Translations under genes and position numbers: made by a program
Notes under the pieces: generated by a model
The model's database searches: none
What the model saw: only the letters and a program-made list of their open reading frames with translations
What the model was told of the DNA's origin: nothing
In this document: in pieces, positions 1 to 10,671 of the stretch
Position numbering within the stretch: position 1 is the stretch's first letter
Layout of the letters: each line of letters opens with the position of its first letter
Source: Ramlibacter lithotrophicus
GTDB taxonomy: Bacteria; Pseudomonadota; Gammaproteobacteria; Burkholderiales; Burkholderiaceae_C
Direction of reading: 5' to 3'
Assembly (NCBI RefSeq): GCF_012184415.1
Contig: NZ_VTOX01000002.1
Location: forward strand, 620,001-684,000
DNA: 64,000 nucleotides

Positions 1-495
1 CACGAAGTGGACGTGGCCCACGCTGAAGCCGGGGATCTTGTTGTAGGGGTTCGGGATCAGGCGGGCGCCGCGCGGGAAGACGCCCATGTTCAGGCGGTGG
101 ACGTTGTCCGGGCGGTCCGGCTCGTACGCAACGCCCTGCTCCCGCGCCACGTCCTGCATCCGCTCGCGGATCAGCGCCTCCGCCTGCGGATGCAGCTCGA
201 TCGGAACGCCGAGCGCACGCCCGGCGCATTGCCGCGTGTGGTCGTCCGGGGTCGCCCCGATGCCGCCGCACGAGAACACCACATCGCCCGACGCGAAGGC
301 CCGCTGCAGCGTGGCCGTGATGCGCTCCGGCGCGTCGCCTACATACTCGGCCCACGCCAGCTGCAGGCCGCGGGCCGCGAGCAGTTCGATCGCCTTGGGC
401 ATGTGCTTGTCGGCACGCTTGCCGGACAGGATCTCGTCGCCGACGATCACGAGGCCGAAGGCGCGCGGTTCGGGCGGAAGGGGTGGTGGCGTCAT
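1..495 (-). CDS. CinA-like molybdopterin-binding (MoCF) domain protein, cut by window edge
   Basis: The frame starts at ATG 495 and is still open after 165 codons at base 1, so the C-terminus is outside the window. GDEILSGKRADKH (residues 19-31) and SCGGIGATPDD (residues 75-85) are the two signature stretches of the MoaB/MogA/CinA N-terminal fold, which binds molybdopterin-like ligands. Stand-alone CinA-N proteins of about 260 residues are common in Betaproteobacteria and have no settled role. Whether the C-terminal CinA amidase domain is present cannot be seen. The gene is divergent from the hydrolase at 548, with a 52 bp gap that must hold both promoters. The domain call is secure; the cellular function is not. 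Confidence 0.85.
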   Translation of the reverse strand, partial: MTPPPLPPEPRAFGLVIVGDEILSGKRADKHMPKAIELLAARGLQLAWAEYVGDAPERITATLQRAFASGDVVFSCGGIGATPDDHTRQCAGRALGVPIELHPQAEALIRERMQDVAREQGVAYEPDRPDNVHRLNMGVFPRGARLIPNPYNKIPGFSVGHVHFV

Positions 496-547
496 CCGCC
501 AATCCTACCGAGACCGGGACGTTCCGGGGCTCCCGTACCATCGCCGG

Positions 548-1318
548 ATGGACAAGATACGGGTGAATGGCGTTGGAATCGAAGTTCAGCGGGTGCCCGG
601 GCCGGACGGCGGACGGCGGGTCCCGATCGTCTTTCTGCACGAGGGCCTGGGATCGGTCGCGATGTGGCGCGATTGGCCGGCACAGGTATGCGCCGCGGCC
701 GCGCGCCCGGGCATCGTCTACTCCAGGCGCGGCTACGGGCGGTCCGACCCGGTCCCGGACGTGCGGGGCCGCGGGCGCCTGGGGCCGGACTACATGCATC
801 GCGAGGCGTTCGAGGTGCTGCCGGCATTGCTGGCGGCCCTGCAGGTCGAGGCGCCCGTCCTCCTCGGCCACTCCGACGGCGGCACCATCGCCCTCCTCCA
901 CGCCAGCCGCTTCCCCGTGACCGCCTGCGTGGTGATGGCGCCGCACGTCATCGTGGAGGACTGCTCGGTGTCGTCGATCGAGGCGGCGCGCGGCGCCTTC
1001 GAAGCCAATGGCCTGCGCGACCGGCTGCGGCGCTATCACGCCGACGTGGATGGCGCCTTCTGGCAGTGGAACGACATCTGGCTGAGCCCCGCCTTCCGCG
1101 ACTTCGACATCCGGGCCGAATGCCGCGGCATCGAAGCGCCGCTATTGGCAATCCAGGGGGAGGACGACCCCTACGGCACGCTGCGCCAGATCCACGAGAT
1201 CGAGCCGCGGGGACGTTACGTCACGCAGGTGCTCGCGCAGTGCGGGCATTCGCCGCACCGCGACCAGCCGGAACGGACGAAGCGCGCGGTGGCGGATTTC
1301 CTGGCCGGGCTGCCTTGA
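548..1318 (+). CDS. alpha/beta fold hydrolase
   Basis: This is a 256-residue serine hydrolase without a signal peptide, so it is probably cytosolic. The nucleophile elbow GHSDGG puts the catalytic Ser at residue 109. GEDDPYG near residue 205 supplies the likely Asp, and CGHSPHRDQP near the C-terminus the His. HEGLGSV near residue 31 is the oxyanion-hole strand. ATG 548 was chosen because the hydrolase fold begins right after it; the same frame is open upstream but encodes nothing recognisable. The stop codon abuts the stop of rsuA, which is convergent. The substrate cannot be inferred: the fold covers esterases, lactonases and C-C hydrolases. Confidence 0.9.
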   Translation: MDKIRVNGVGIEVQRVPGPDGGRRVPIVFLHEGLGSVAMWRDWPAQVCAAAARPGIVYSRRGYGRSDPVPDVRGRGRLGPDYMHREAFEVLPALLAALQVEAPVLLGHSDGGTIALLHASRFPVTACVVMAPHVIVEDCSVSSIEAARGAFEANGLRDRLRRYHADVDGAFWQWNDIWLSPAFRDFDIRAECRGIEAPLLAIQGEDDPYGTLRQIHEIEPRGRYVTQVLAQCGHSPHRDQPERTKRAVADFLAGLP

Positions 1319-2044
1319 TCAGGCCGGTTGCAGTGCCGCCAGGTCGGCGGGAGTGAGCCAGCGCCACTGGCCCGGCGCCAGGTCGGCCGGCAGCTCCAGC
1401 CTGCCGATGCGCGAGCGGTGCAGCCCCTCCACGCGGTTGCCGACAGCGGCCACCATCCGCTTGACCTGGTGGTACTTGCCTTCGGTGAGCGTGAGCCGCA
1501 GTTGCCGATCGCCCGTGCTCTCGCAGGCGGCGGCACGCACCGGACGCGGGTCGTCGTCGAGCACGACGCCGGCGAGCAGTTTCCCCACCTGGGGCGCGTC
1601 GACCGGGTGCTTCGTGGCCACTTCGTACACCTTCGGCACGTGCCGCCGCGGCGAATTCATGCGGTGGATGAACTGGCCGTCATCCGTCAGCAGCAGCAGC
1701 CCGGTCGTATCCTGGTCCAGCCGCCCCACCGCCTGCACGCCGACGGCGCCGCCCTTCTGCGGCCGCTGGCGCAGCGGCGCCGGCAGCAGCGTGTAGATGC
1801 TGGGATAGGCGGACGGCTTGCTCGAGCACTCGGTTCCGGCCGGCTTGTGCAGCATGAGGTACACCCGTTCCTGATACGGCCAGTCGACGCCGTCGACCGA
1901 GAAGACGAGCCCCGCGACCGGAAATTCGGCGGCCGCGTCCGTGACGAGCGCGCCGGCCACCCGGACATGGCCCTGCTGGACCAGTCCGGCGCAGATCCGC
2001 CGCGTGCCAAAACCCTGCGTGAAGAGCACTTCCTGCAATTGCAT
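1319..2044 (-). CDS. rsuA: 16S rRNA pseudouridine(516) synthase
   Basis: This 241-residue enzyme converts U516 of 16S rRNA to pseudouridine. An S4-like RNA-binding segment (about residues 1-60) is followed by the RsuA/RluB catalytic domain. GRLDQDTTGLLLLTDDG holds the catalytic Asp, and EGKYHQVKRM is the typical C-terminal RNA-binding motif. ATG 2044 (MQLQEVLF) matches the usual start of the family; an upstream in-frame start would add 18 basic residues unlike S4 domains. It is divergent from the small exported protein at 2097 and stop-to-stop with the hydrolase. Confidence 0.93.
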   Translation of the reverse strand: MQLQEVLFTQGFGTRRICAGLVQQGHVRVAGALVTDAAAEFPVAGLVFSVDGVDWPYQERVYLMLHKPAGTECSSKPSAYPSIYTLLPAPLRQRPQKGGAVGVQAVGRLDQDTTGLLLLTDDGQFIHRMNSPRRHVPKVYEVATKHPVDAPQVGKLLAGVVLDDDPRPVRAAACESTGDRQLRLTLTEGKYHQVKRMVAAVGNRVEGLHRSRIGRLELPADLAPGQWRWLTPADLAALQPA

Positions 2045-2096
2045 GGGTCGAAGTATCGCGCGGGCACGCGATTTGCTCAGGACTGCCAGGGGCGCC

Positions 2097-2540
2097 ATGA
2101 AGATTCAGACGACGCGGGCCGGAATGGCGGCAGCACTGCTGGCCGCGGCGCCGTGCTGGCCAGCGCAATGGTTCGCCGTCGGCGGGCCCAGGGAAGCGAC
2201 AGCCGGTCCGCTGGTCGAAGTCGACCTGGAAACGCTGGGCCCACCCCGGCGCGGCGGCGAGGCGGTGATCCGCGTGAGCTACGCGGCGCCGCAGGCGCAC
2301 GAGGACGGGTTCCGCTACCGCTCGTTCGTGGGGAATGCCCGGTTCGACTGCCAGCGGCAGGTCATCAGCCTGACCAGCGCGGCGTTCTACCGGCTCCCGC
2401 AGGGGCAAGGAGAGCGCGTGGGCACCAACAGCAGCGGCAGCGTCTCGGGCATGCCGGCGACGCTGCTGGACAGCATTTCCGCCCGCGAGCGCCAGGCGCT
2501 CCTGCGCGCCAGCTGCGCGACGGCGCAGCCGGCATCGTGA
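2097..2540 (+). CDS. small exported protein, possibly surface-adhesin E-like
   Basis: The 147-residue product starts with a signal-peptide-like stretch (MKIQTTRAGMAAALLAA, then a possible cut near residues 22-25). The mature part alternates charged and beta-type segments (VEVDLETL, AVIRVSYA, RYRSFVGNARFDC) and ends with CATAQPAS, so two Cys could form a disulphide. The layout resembles small periplasmic proteins of the surface-adhesin protein E type, but the match is by general look only. The stop lies 1 bp from the stop of the convergent lipoprotein gene. Reported as an exported protein of unknown function. Confidence 0.65.
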   Translation: MKIQTTRAGMAAALLAAAPCWPAQWFAVGGPREATAGPLVEVDLETLGPPRRGGEAVIRVSYAAPQAHEDGFRYRSFVGNARFDCQRQVISLTSAAFYRLPQGQGERVGTNSSGSVSGMPATLLDSISARERQALLRASCATAQPAS

Positions 2541-2541
2541 G

Positions 2542-2835
2542 CTACCGGCGGCCCGCGAGCTGCCGCTCCAGCGGCGAGAGTTCCCTGCCCACCCGGTGCA
2601 ACTGCTCGTAGAGGGCCAGCCGCTGCCGCACATCGCGCGCGGCGGCGATCCGGTTGCGGATGGCGGTGCGCTCGGTCTCCAACTGCGCCACCCGCTGCGT
2701 CATGGGCGCAACCTGCTGCGGCGCGAGCGCCGCGGCCGGCGCCGGCCGGGCCGGGTCGAAGTCCCACGCCGCCGGCGGCACGACGGCACAGCCGCCGACG
2801 GCGGCGACCAGGATGAGGGCGAGGACAGTGCGCAT
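2542..2835 (-). CDS. small coiled-coil lipoprotein
   Basis: The 97-residue product has an N-terminal lipoprotein signal, MRTVLALILVAAVGGC, so Cys16 is the expected lipidated residue. After a Pro/Ala linker (residues 20-40) the rest is predicted helical and charged (QRVAQLETERTAIRNRI, LALYEQLHRVGRELSPLERQ), suggesting a periplasmic coiled coil. ATG 2835 is chosen because it begins the signal peptide and follows the good Shine-Dalgarno GGAGGTTCC. The family is not recognised. It is convergent with the exported protein at 2097 and divergent from dmeF. Confidence 0.75.
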   Translation of the reverse strand: MRTVLALILVAAVGGCAVVPPAAWDFDPARPAPAAALAPQQVAPMTQRVAQLETERTAIRNRIAAARDVRQRLALYEQLHRVGRELSPLERQLAGRR

Positions 2836-2938
2836 GGAACCTCCGTGAGACCGCGCCATCGTAGCGCGCCGGCGCGGCCTGCCGCGGCGGCAACGCCGGG
2901 TACGATCACGTCTTTCGCCTGCCCGCCACCCGAACCGC

Positions 2939-3892
2939 ATGCAAACCGAAGACCGCTCCGACCTGGCGCACGACCACGTGTTCGACCAGGGGAGCGCGGC
3001 CGCCGAACGCGGCACGCGACTGGTGCTGTGGATCACGGCCGCGACCATGGTGCTCGAAATCGTGGCCGGTTGGTGGTTCAACTCGATGGCGCTCACCGCC
3101 GACGGGTGGCACATGGGCTCGCACGCGGTGGCGATCGGCCTCAGCGTCCTCGCGTATGCGACGGCCCGGCGTTACGCGAGCGATCCGCGCTTCGCGTTCG
3201 GAACCTGGAAGATCGAGATCCTGGGGGGTTTCGCCAGCGCGGTCTGCCTGCTCGGCGTGGCCGCCATGATGGTCGCCGGGTCCGTCGAGCGCTTGCTCGC
3301 GCCGCAGCCGATCCAGTATCGCGAAGCCCTGGCCGTCGCCTGCCTGGGCCTGGCCGTGAACATCGCGTGCGCCGCGATCCTGGGCCGGGCGCACCATCAC
3401 GATCACGGGCACGACCATGAGCACGGGCACGGGCACCATCACGACCTGAACCTGAAGTCGGCCTACGTGCACGTGATCACGGACGCCGCGACTTCGGTGC
3501 TGGCCATCGTGGCCCTGGGCGGCGGCTGGCTGTACGGATGGTCATGGCTGGACCCGGCGATCGGCATCGTCGGGGCGATCGTGGTGGCGCTGTGGGCCAG
3601 GGGGCTGATCGTCGAGACGGCCAAGGTGCTGCTCGATCGCGAGATGGACCACCCGGTGGTCGACGAGATCCGGGCCGCCGTGGAAGCGGGCCCCGGCGGC
3701 AGCGTCCGCATCACCGACCTGCACGTGTGGCGGGTGGGCCGGCAGGTCTATTCGTGCGCCTTGACGGTGGTCAGCGACGACCCCGCGCTCACGCCCGGCG
3801 AGGTGCGGCGCCGGCTGGCGCAGCACGAGGAGATCGTGCATTCGACGATCGAGATCCACTTGGCGGCCGGCGCGCTGCCCGCCGCGTCGTAG
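2939..3892 (+). CDS. dmeF: CDF-family Co(II)/Ni(II) efflux transporter
   Basis: This 317-residue inner-membrane cation diffusion facilitator exports divalent metal in exchange for protons. Six membrane segments are visible. Metal-site residues lie in SMALTADGWHMGSHAVAIG (TM2) and VHVITDAATSVLAI (TM5). A His-rich cytosolic loop (HHHDHGHDHEHGHGHHH, about residues 152-168) precedes TM5. The C-terminal cytosolic domain (ITDLHVWRVGRQVYSC) is the ferredoxin-like dimer domain. The loop and overall length fit DmeF, which exports mainly cobalt and nickel; zinc transport as in CzcD is the alternative. No DmeR-type repressor gene lies beside it. Confidence 0.9.
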   Translation: MQTEDRSDLAHDHVFDQGSAAAERGTRLVLWITAATMVLEIVAGWWFNSMALTADGWHMGSHAVAIGLSVLAYATARRYASDPRFAFGTWKIEILGGFASAVCLLGVAAMMVAGSVERLLAPQPIQYREALAVACLGLAVNIACAAILGRAHHHDHGHDHEHGHGHHHDLNLKSAYVHVITDAATSVLAIVALGGGWLYGWSWLDPAIGIVGAIVVALWARGLIVETAKVLLDREMDHPVVDEIRAAVEAGPGGSVRITDLHVWRVGRQVYSCALTVVSDDPALTPGEVRRRLAQHEEIVHSTIEIHLAAGALPAAS

Positions 3893-3909
3893 CGCCCCGT
3901 CCGGACGAA

Positions 3910-3934
3910 AGAAAGCCCAGCGCGAAGGCTGGGC
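3910..3934 (-). terminator. intrinsic terminator of the DUF4214 gene
   Basis: GCCCAGC (3915-3921) pairs with GCTGGGC (3928-3934) around a 6-nt loop. Read leftward, the stem is followed by TTTCTTTC, which fits Rho-independent termination of the gene at 3962-4984. It may also slow transcripts from dmeF. Confidence 0.7.
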
Positions 3935-3961
3935 CATCCTGGATGGAAACCGTCGAACCGC

Positions 3962-4984
3962 TTACACGTAGTCGATGCCGTTCTGCATGACACCCATCAG
4001 CGCAACATAGGTCCCCATGTTGCTTGCCATGTAATCGGACGCCATCACTGCCAGTTGCGCCTTGCTCATGGTGCCGGCGTTGAGGTCGGCGAGGAAGCCG
4101 CTGGTGTCACCGGTATAACCCAGGTTCGACTTGACCGTGTTCACGAAGTCGGCGTTCGAGAAGGAGCCGGCGCGCTGCGCGAACTCGTTGGTGTTGACGG
4201 CGAGTTCAGCCAGTTGCAACCCCGTGCGGCCCTGGTCGGCGAGGTTGATGCCGACGCCGACGAATTCCCTGACGCTGAGATAGTCCTGCCCCCACAGCGT
4301 CGCGATCAGCTTGGCCACGGTGCCGGAGCCGGCGTTCATGTCCAGCGCGTGCTTCATGTTGCTGAACTGCAGGCGCTCGACGTTCACGGTCGTGTCCACC
4401 TCCGCGCCATGGCTCACGGTGAAGCTGCCGCCGGAGCCCATGGCGATGCCGTACTCGGCGCGAGCGCCCGAATACGCCACGGTGTCGAGGCCGGCCAGGC
4501 CGTTGAACGTGTCGTTGGTGCCGGCGCCGCCGGAGGCGGCCGCGCTCGCCACCGTGGCACCCGAGAAGGTCAGCGTGCCACCCCAGACCATGTCGGCCTG
4601 GCCCTGCACCGTGTCGAAGTAGGCGCCGTTCTGGGTGCGGGCGTAGGTGGCGCTGGTGGGCGACAGGGCCACGCCGTTCAGCGCGATGCTCTTGATGTAG
4701 ACGTTGCGGTCGCCGGTTTCCCAGCTTTCCTGCGAATCGTTCGTGTAGTTGATCGCGACGCTGGTCGCGCTCGACGGAACCGGAACCGTGATGGTCTGGG
4801 TCGCGCCAGCCGCGTTGTCGGCCGTGACCGAGATGTTGGACTGGACCACGGCGCCGTTGACCAGGATGTTCACGCTGGGCCAGACGCCACCCGCGGAACT
4901 GGCCGCCACCACCAGCACGAGGCTGCCCCCGCCGCCGAGGTTCTGGAAGGTGTCGTTGCCGCTGGTACCGGTGAATTCAGCCAT
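3962..4984 (-). CDS. DUF4214 protein with RTX-like and carbohydrate-binding-like segments
   Basis: The 340-residue product begins with a degenerate RTX repeat (GTSGNDTFQNLGG, residues 6-18), has no Sec signal, and carries a second RTX-like stretch (TNDTFNGLAGLDTV, about residue 155). Residues 20-125 form a beta-rich region (LVLVVAASSAGGVWPSVNILVNG) like calcium-dependent xylan-binding modules. The C-terminal 130 residues (LWGQDYLSVREFVGVGINLADQG, ending in SDYMASNMG) are a DUF4214-type helical region common in type I-secreted surface proteins of Comamonadaceae. No T1SS gene is nearby. AAAGGCGA precedes the ATG. Secretion by a T1SS and sugar binding are inferences. Confidence 0.75.
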   Translation of the reverse strand: MAEFTGTSGNDTFQNLGGGGSLVLVVAASSAGGVWPSVNILVNGAVVQSNISVTADNAAGATQTITVPVPSSATSVAINYTNDSQESWETGDRNVYIKSIALNGVALSPTSATYARTQNGAYFDTVQGQADMVWGGTLTFSGATVASAAASGGAGTNDTFNGLAGLDTVAYSGARAEYGIAMGSGGSFTVSHGAEVDTTVNVERLQFSNMKHALDMNAGSGTVAKLIATLWGQDYLSVREFVGVGINLADQGRTGLQLAELAVNTNEFAQRAGSFSNADFVNTVKSNLGYTGDTSGFLADLNAGTMSKAQLAVMASDYMASNMGTYVALMGVMQNGIDYV

Positions 4985-5169
4985 GTGTCGCCTTTCGTGA
5001 ATGGGACCCCGCGACGCGGAGTCGAGCCAAGGATGAAAGGCACTCTATCCAGGGGCCCCAGACCCAGCCATAGCGCATTCGGACTATCGGTGGCCCCGGG
5101 AGCGGTCGAGCTCGCCAGGCACGGGCCAGCATTCGCCGAATTGGAGGCGGGGCCGCGAGGCTGCTCGGA

Positions 5170-5199
5170 CAAAGGGCCCGGAGATCGTCCGGGCCCTTG
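5170..5199 (-). terminator. intrinsic terminator of ssrA
   Basis: An 11-bp stem (AAGGGCCCGGA at 5172-5182 with TCCGGGCCCTT at 5188-5198) and a 5-nt loop lie just beyond the 3' end of tmRNA. Read leftward the stem is followed by TTGTCC, so the T-tract is weak. Confidence 0.7.
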
Positions 5200-5205
5200 G
5201 GGATA

Positions 5206-5581
5206 TGGTGGAGCTGGCGGGAATTGAACCCGCGTCCGCAAGCCTTCTTCGTACAGTTCTACATGTGTAGCCGTCTGCTTGGGTCTCGCCTCCTGGAGCG
5301 CGCAGCGGCACGCTCTCCAGGACGCCAGTCACCTATTGTCTCGTCCAATGCCAAGTGACCCGGCACCAGACCAGCCTATGAAGTTATCTTCGCAGCCTGG
5401 ACCTCCGAAGAGACCCTTGCCCAGCCCATAGGCCTGCTGTTGCGAAGCTCACCGGCAATTAAGCGGCGAGTGCGAAACGTTCGTCGTTTGCAGTTAGTTT
5501 GTTTGAATCTGTTTTACGAGCACATTCAGCTCGACATGCCCTGCCACGCGTCCGAACCCACGTCGAAACCAGTGCAGCCCC
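5206..5581 (-). ncRNA. ssrA: transfer-messenger RNA (tmRNA), tag ANDERFALAA
   Basis: Read leftward, the RNA starts GGGGCTGCACTGGTTTCGACG at 5581 and ends in the tRNA-like 3' half with a T-loop GGTTCAATTCC and encoded CCA at 5206-5208. The 5' and 3' tRNA-like parts are in normal order, so it is a one-piece tmRNA of 376 nt. The tag frame (5459-5491, including the TAA) encodes ANDERFALAA, a typical betaproteobacterial degradation tag. It rescues stalled ribosomes with SmpB, whose gene is not in the window. Confidence 0.97.
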
Positions 5582-5590
5582 AGGACCGTT

Positions 5591-5617
5591 AGTTTAGGCC
5601 CTTGCCGGAAAGTTCAA
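5591..5617 (-). promoter_or_regulatory. probable ssrA promoter inside the gph 3' end
   Basis: On the minus strand TTGAAC (5612-5617) and TAAACT (5591-5596) form a -35/-10 pair with a 15-nt spacer. The -10 lies 9 nt before the expected tmRNA 5' end at 5581. It overlaps the last codons of gph. The spacer is shorter than optimal, so this is a candidate only. Confidence 0.5.
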
Positions 5618-6268
5618 GAGGCCGAGCAAATCGAGCGGGTCGGCGACATGGGCATGAGCGCCCCACAGCATGCAGTCGGCGTTGCCGCCGAGGTAGCCGT
5701 AGGTCGCGGCCACCGTCCCCATTCCGGCAGCGTTGCCGGCCACCACGTCCCGCTCGTCGTCGCCCACATAGATGCAGTGGCCGGGATCCATGCCCATCAC
5801 GCGTGCCGCCTCCAGCAGGGGGGCCGGGTGCGGCTTGGGATGCGGCGTGCTATCTCCACCGACCACGGCGGAAGCCGTCTCGAAGAGCTTGATGGCACGG
5901 GTCAGCGGGCCGGCGAAGCGCATCGACTTGTTCGTCACCACGCCCCAGGCGAGTCCCCGGTCCAGCAGTTGACCGATCAGCTCCGGCACACCCTCGAACG
6001 CGAAGGTGCGCTGGGTCATGCAGGACTCGTAGTTGACGAAGAATTCCTCGCGCAGTTCCTCGTAGCCTGGATCCTGGGGCGTGATGCCGAAGGCGACGCC
6101 CAGCAGTCCGCGAGCGCCGGCGCCCGCCATCGGGCGGTATTGCTCGAACGGCAGCGACGGCAGGCCGCGTTCGATGCGCATTCGGTCCGCCGCCGCGGCC
6201 AGGTCGGGAGCGCTGTCGATCAAGGTGCCGTCGAGGTCGAACAGCACCGCACGGACGTTGGAGAACAT
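5594..6268 (-). CDS. gph: phosphoglycolate phosphatase
   Basis: This 224-residue HAD-superfamily phosphatase dephosphorylates 2-phosphoglycolate, formed during DNA repair. Motif I FDLDGTLIDS (residues 10-19) holds the nucleophile Asp. VVTNK (motif II), HPKPHPAPLL (motif III Lys) and YVGDDERDVVAG (motif IV) follow in order. The start overlaps the ubiG stop as TGATG, which implies translational coupling; ubiG-gph pairing is conserved in Betaproteobacteria. Other small HAD substrates cannot be excluded. Confidence 0.92.
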   Translation of the reverse strand: MFSNVRAVLFDLDGTLIDSAPDLAAAADRMRIERGLPSLPFEQYRPMAGAGARGLLGVAFGITPQDPGYEELREEFFVNYESCMTQRTFAFEGVPELIGQLLDRGLAWGVVTNKSMRFAGPLTRAIKLFETASAVVGGDSTPHPKPHPAPLLEAARVMGMDPGHCIYVGDDERDVVAGNAAGMGTVAATYGYLGGNADCMLWGAHAHVADPLDLLGLLNFPARA

Positions 6269-6975
6269 CAGGCCTTCCGGGTCGCCAGGAGGTAATTGAC
6301 GCTGGTGTCGCCGGACAGCCAGTAGCGCCGGGTGAGCGGGTTGTATTCCATGCCCCGGGTGTGCACCAGGTCGAGCCCGGCGCCGCGGCAGTAGCCGGCC
6401 AGCTCGCTCGGGCGCACGAACTTCAGGTATTCGTGCGTGCCGCGGGGCAGCAGGTTGAGCACGTACTCGGCGCCGACGATGGCGAAGAGGAAGGCCTTCG
6501 GATTGCGGTTGATGGTGGAAAAGAACACCCAGCCGCCGGGCTTGGCCAAGGCCGCGCAGGACCGGACGATGGACGCCGGATCGGGCACGTGCTCCAGCAT
6601 CTCCATGCAGGTGACCACGTCGAAGCTGCCCGGCTGCTCGGCGGCCAGTGCCTCGGCGCTCACCTCGCGGTACTGCACGTTCGTCGTGCCGGCTTCGAGC
6701 GCGTGCAGTTGGGCGACCTTCAGCGCCTTGGCCGACAGGTCGATGCCGAGCACTTCCGCGCCCTTGCGCGCCATCGAATCCGACAGGATGCCGCCGCCGC
6801 AGCCGATATCCAGCACGCGCTTGCCGTCCAGGGGCAGGTGGGAGTTGATCCAGTCCAGGCGCAGCGGATTGATCTGGTGCAGGGGCCGGAACTCGCTGTC
6901 CGGATCCCACCAGCGGTGGGCGAGATCGGAAAACTTGGCCAGTTCGGCGGGATCGGCGTTGACGGTTTCGGTCAT
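6268..6975 (-). CDS. ubiG: ubiquinone biosynthesis O-methyltransferase
   Basis: The 235-residue SAM-dependent enzyme carries out both O-methylations in ubiquinone biosynthesis at the inner membrane. The SAM motif [16 protein letters not shown] sits near residue 55. The N-terminal [25 protein letters not shown] is the classic UbiG opening. ATG 6975 (MTETVNADP) was chosen over an upstream TTG that would add 31 unrelated residues. It heads an operon with gph. A strong hairpin (7017-7050) lies 41 bp upstream. Confidence 0.95.
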   Translation of the reverse strand: MTETVNADPAELAKFSDLAHRWWDPDSEFRPLHQINPLRLDWINSHLPLDGKRVLDIGCGGGILSDSMARKGAEVLGIDLSAKALKVAQLHALEAGTTNVQYREVSAEALAAEQPGSFDVVTCMEMLEHVPDPASIVRSCAALAKPGGWVFFSTINRNPKAFLFAIVGAEYVLNLLPRGTHEYLKFVRPSELAGYCRGAGLDLVHTRGMEYNPLTRRYWLSGDTSVNYLLATRKA

Positions 6976-7016
6976 GCGGGTATTTTCGGCGATTCGGGTG
7001 GGATGGAGGGATTTCT

Positions 7017-7050
7017 CAGGGGGATGCCGTGGCTGCCCCCCATCCCCCTG
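7017..7050. repeat. perfect 10-bp hairpin upstream of ubiG
   Basis: CAGGGGGATG (7017-7026) and CATCCCCCTG (7041-7050) are exact inverted repeats with a 14-nt spacer. They lie between the ompA-family terminator and the ubiG start. It has no T-tract and may be a remnant of a dispersed GC-rich repeat or a leader structure. Confidence 0.6.
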
Positions 7051-7065
7051 CCCCCTGATGCAACA

Positions 7066-7091
7066 CAAAAAAAGCCGCCCGAAGGCGGCTT
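7066..7091 (-). terminator. intrinsic terminator of the OmpA-family gene
   Basis: AAGCCGCC (7072-7079) pairs with GGCGGCTT (7084-7091) around a CGAA loop. Read leftward it runs into seven T residues, a textbook Rho-independent terminator 20 bp past the stop of the gene. Confidence 0.9.
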
Positions 7092-7110
7092 CTTGCGATC
7101 CGGGTGGGGA

Positions 7111-7803
7111 TCAACGGTTGGCGCGGGTGCCGACCACCTCGATTTCCACGCGGCGGTTCTTGGCGCGGCCTTCGGCAGTGCGGTTATCAGCGACCGGCTG
7201 CTTCTCGCCCTTGCCTTCGGTGTACACGCGGTTCTTCTCGATGCCCTTGGACACGAGGTAGGCCTTCACGGCTTCGGCACGGCGCACCGACAGCTTCTGG
7301 TTGTAGGCATCGGTGCCGATCGAGTCGGTGTGGCCGACGGCGATGATCACTTCCAGGTTGATGCCCTTGACCTTGCCGACGAGGTCGTCGAGCTTGGCCT
7401 TGCCTTCGGGCTTCAGCACCGACTTGTCGAAGTCGAAGAAGGCGTCGGCGGCGTAGGTCACCTTGGTGGCGGCCGGCGGCTGCGGAGCCGGCGCGGGACG
7501 CGGGGCGGCGGCAGGCGGCGGCGGGGCCGGACGGGCGGCAGGCGCGGCGGCCGGAGCGGGAGCGGGCGGGGGCGGCGGGGTCAGCGCGCCGTCGCAACCC
7601 TTGGCGGCGGTGGCCGGCGTCCAGTTGGCATCACGCCAGCAGAGCTGATTCGTGCCGTTCTTCCACACCAGTTCGCCCGAGCCATTGACCCAGTTGTCGA
7701 CGCGATTGCCACCGTCAGCGGCGGTCACACGGGTCTGCGCACCCGCGGCCGTCGCCAGCGCGGCCGCGGCAAACAGCAGCGCCACTTTGTTCAGTTTCTT
7801 CAT
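7111..7803 (-). CDS. OmpA-family outer-membrane / peptidoglycan-binding protein
   Basis: The 230-residue protein starts with a Sec signal (MKKLNKVALLFAAAALATAAGA). A short conserved domain with two Cys (LCWRDANWTPATAAKGCDG) is followed by a Pro/Ala-rich linker (about residues 75-115) and a C-terminal OmpA domain. The latter shows the peptidoglycan-binding pattern: FFDFDKSVLKPEG, GHTDSIGTDAYNQKLSVRRAEAV, and RKNRR-like GRAKNRRVEIEV. There is no beta-barrel, so it resembles the OmpA/MotB-type anchors that precede gyrA in Burkholderiales. ATG 7803 was chosen because it begins the signal peptide. Confidence 0.92.
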   Translation of the reverse strand: MKKLNKVALLFAAAALATAAGAQTRVTAADGGNRVDNWVNGSGELVWKNGTNQLCWRDANWTPATAAKGCDGALTPPPPPAPAPAAAPAARPAPPPPAAAPRPAPAPQPPAATKVTYAADAFFDFDKSVLKPEGKAKLDDLVGKVKGINLEVIIAVGHTDSIGTDAYNQKLSVRRAEAVKAYLVSKGIEKNRVYTEGKGEKQPVADNRTAEGRAKNRRVEIEVVGTRANR

Positions 7804-7887
7804 GGTTCTCCTCTTGGGGGGAAAAAGCCGCAGCCGCGCTGCGTCAAAACTACGTTTAAGGTGACCATCACCAAAAGCGTCAAACTT

Positions 7888-7915
7888 ATTGTGCCACACA
7901 CGTTTACACAATCAA
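7888..7915 (-). promoter_or_regulatory. probable promoter of the OmpA-family gene
   Basis: Minus-strand TTGATT (7910-7915) and CACAAT (7888-7893) are separated by 16 nt and lie about 85 bp upstream of the start codon. The fit to sigma-70 is fair. Confidence 0.45.
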
Positions 7916-8037
7916 CCGGCGGGTGTCCAGCCCCACGTAGGACAAAACCTCATCCGCCCTCTTGTGTTGCTGGCCCGCGACAAGCCTGACGGGGACGTAA
8001 AATCAAAGGCTTCGCGCCGCGCGCAGCCCCTTCCTCC

Positions 8038-10670
<2,633 letters not shown>

Positions 10671-10671
<1 letters not shown>

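Noticed and set aside
5206..5581. Two-piece (permuted) tmRNA, which exists in some Betaproteobacteria
   Set aside because: The 5' and 3' tRNA-like ends are in normal order at the two ends of one RNA, with the tag frame between them.
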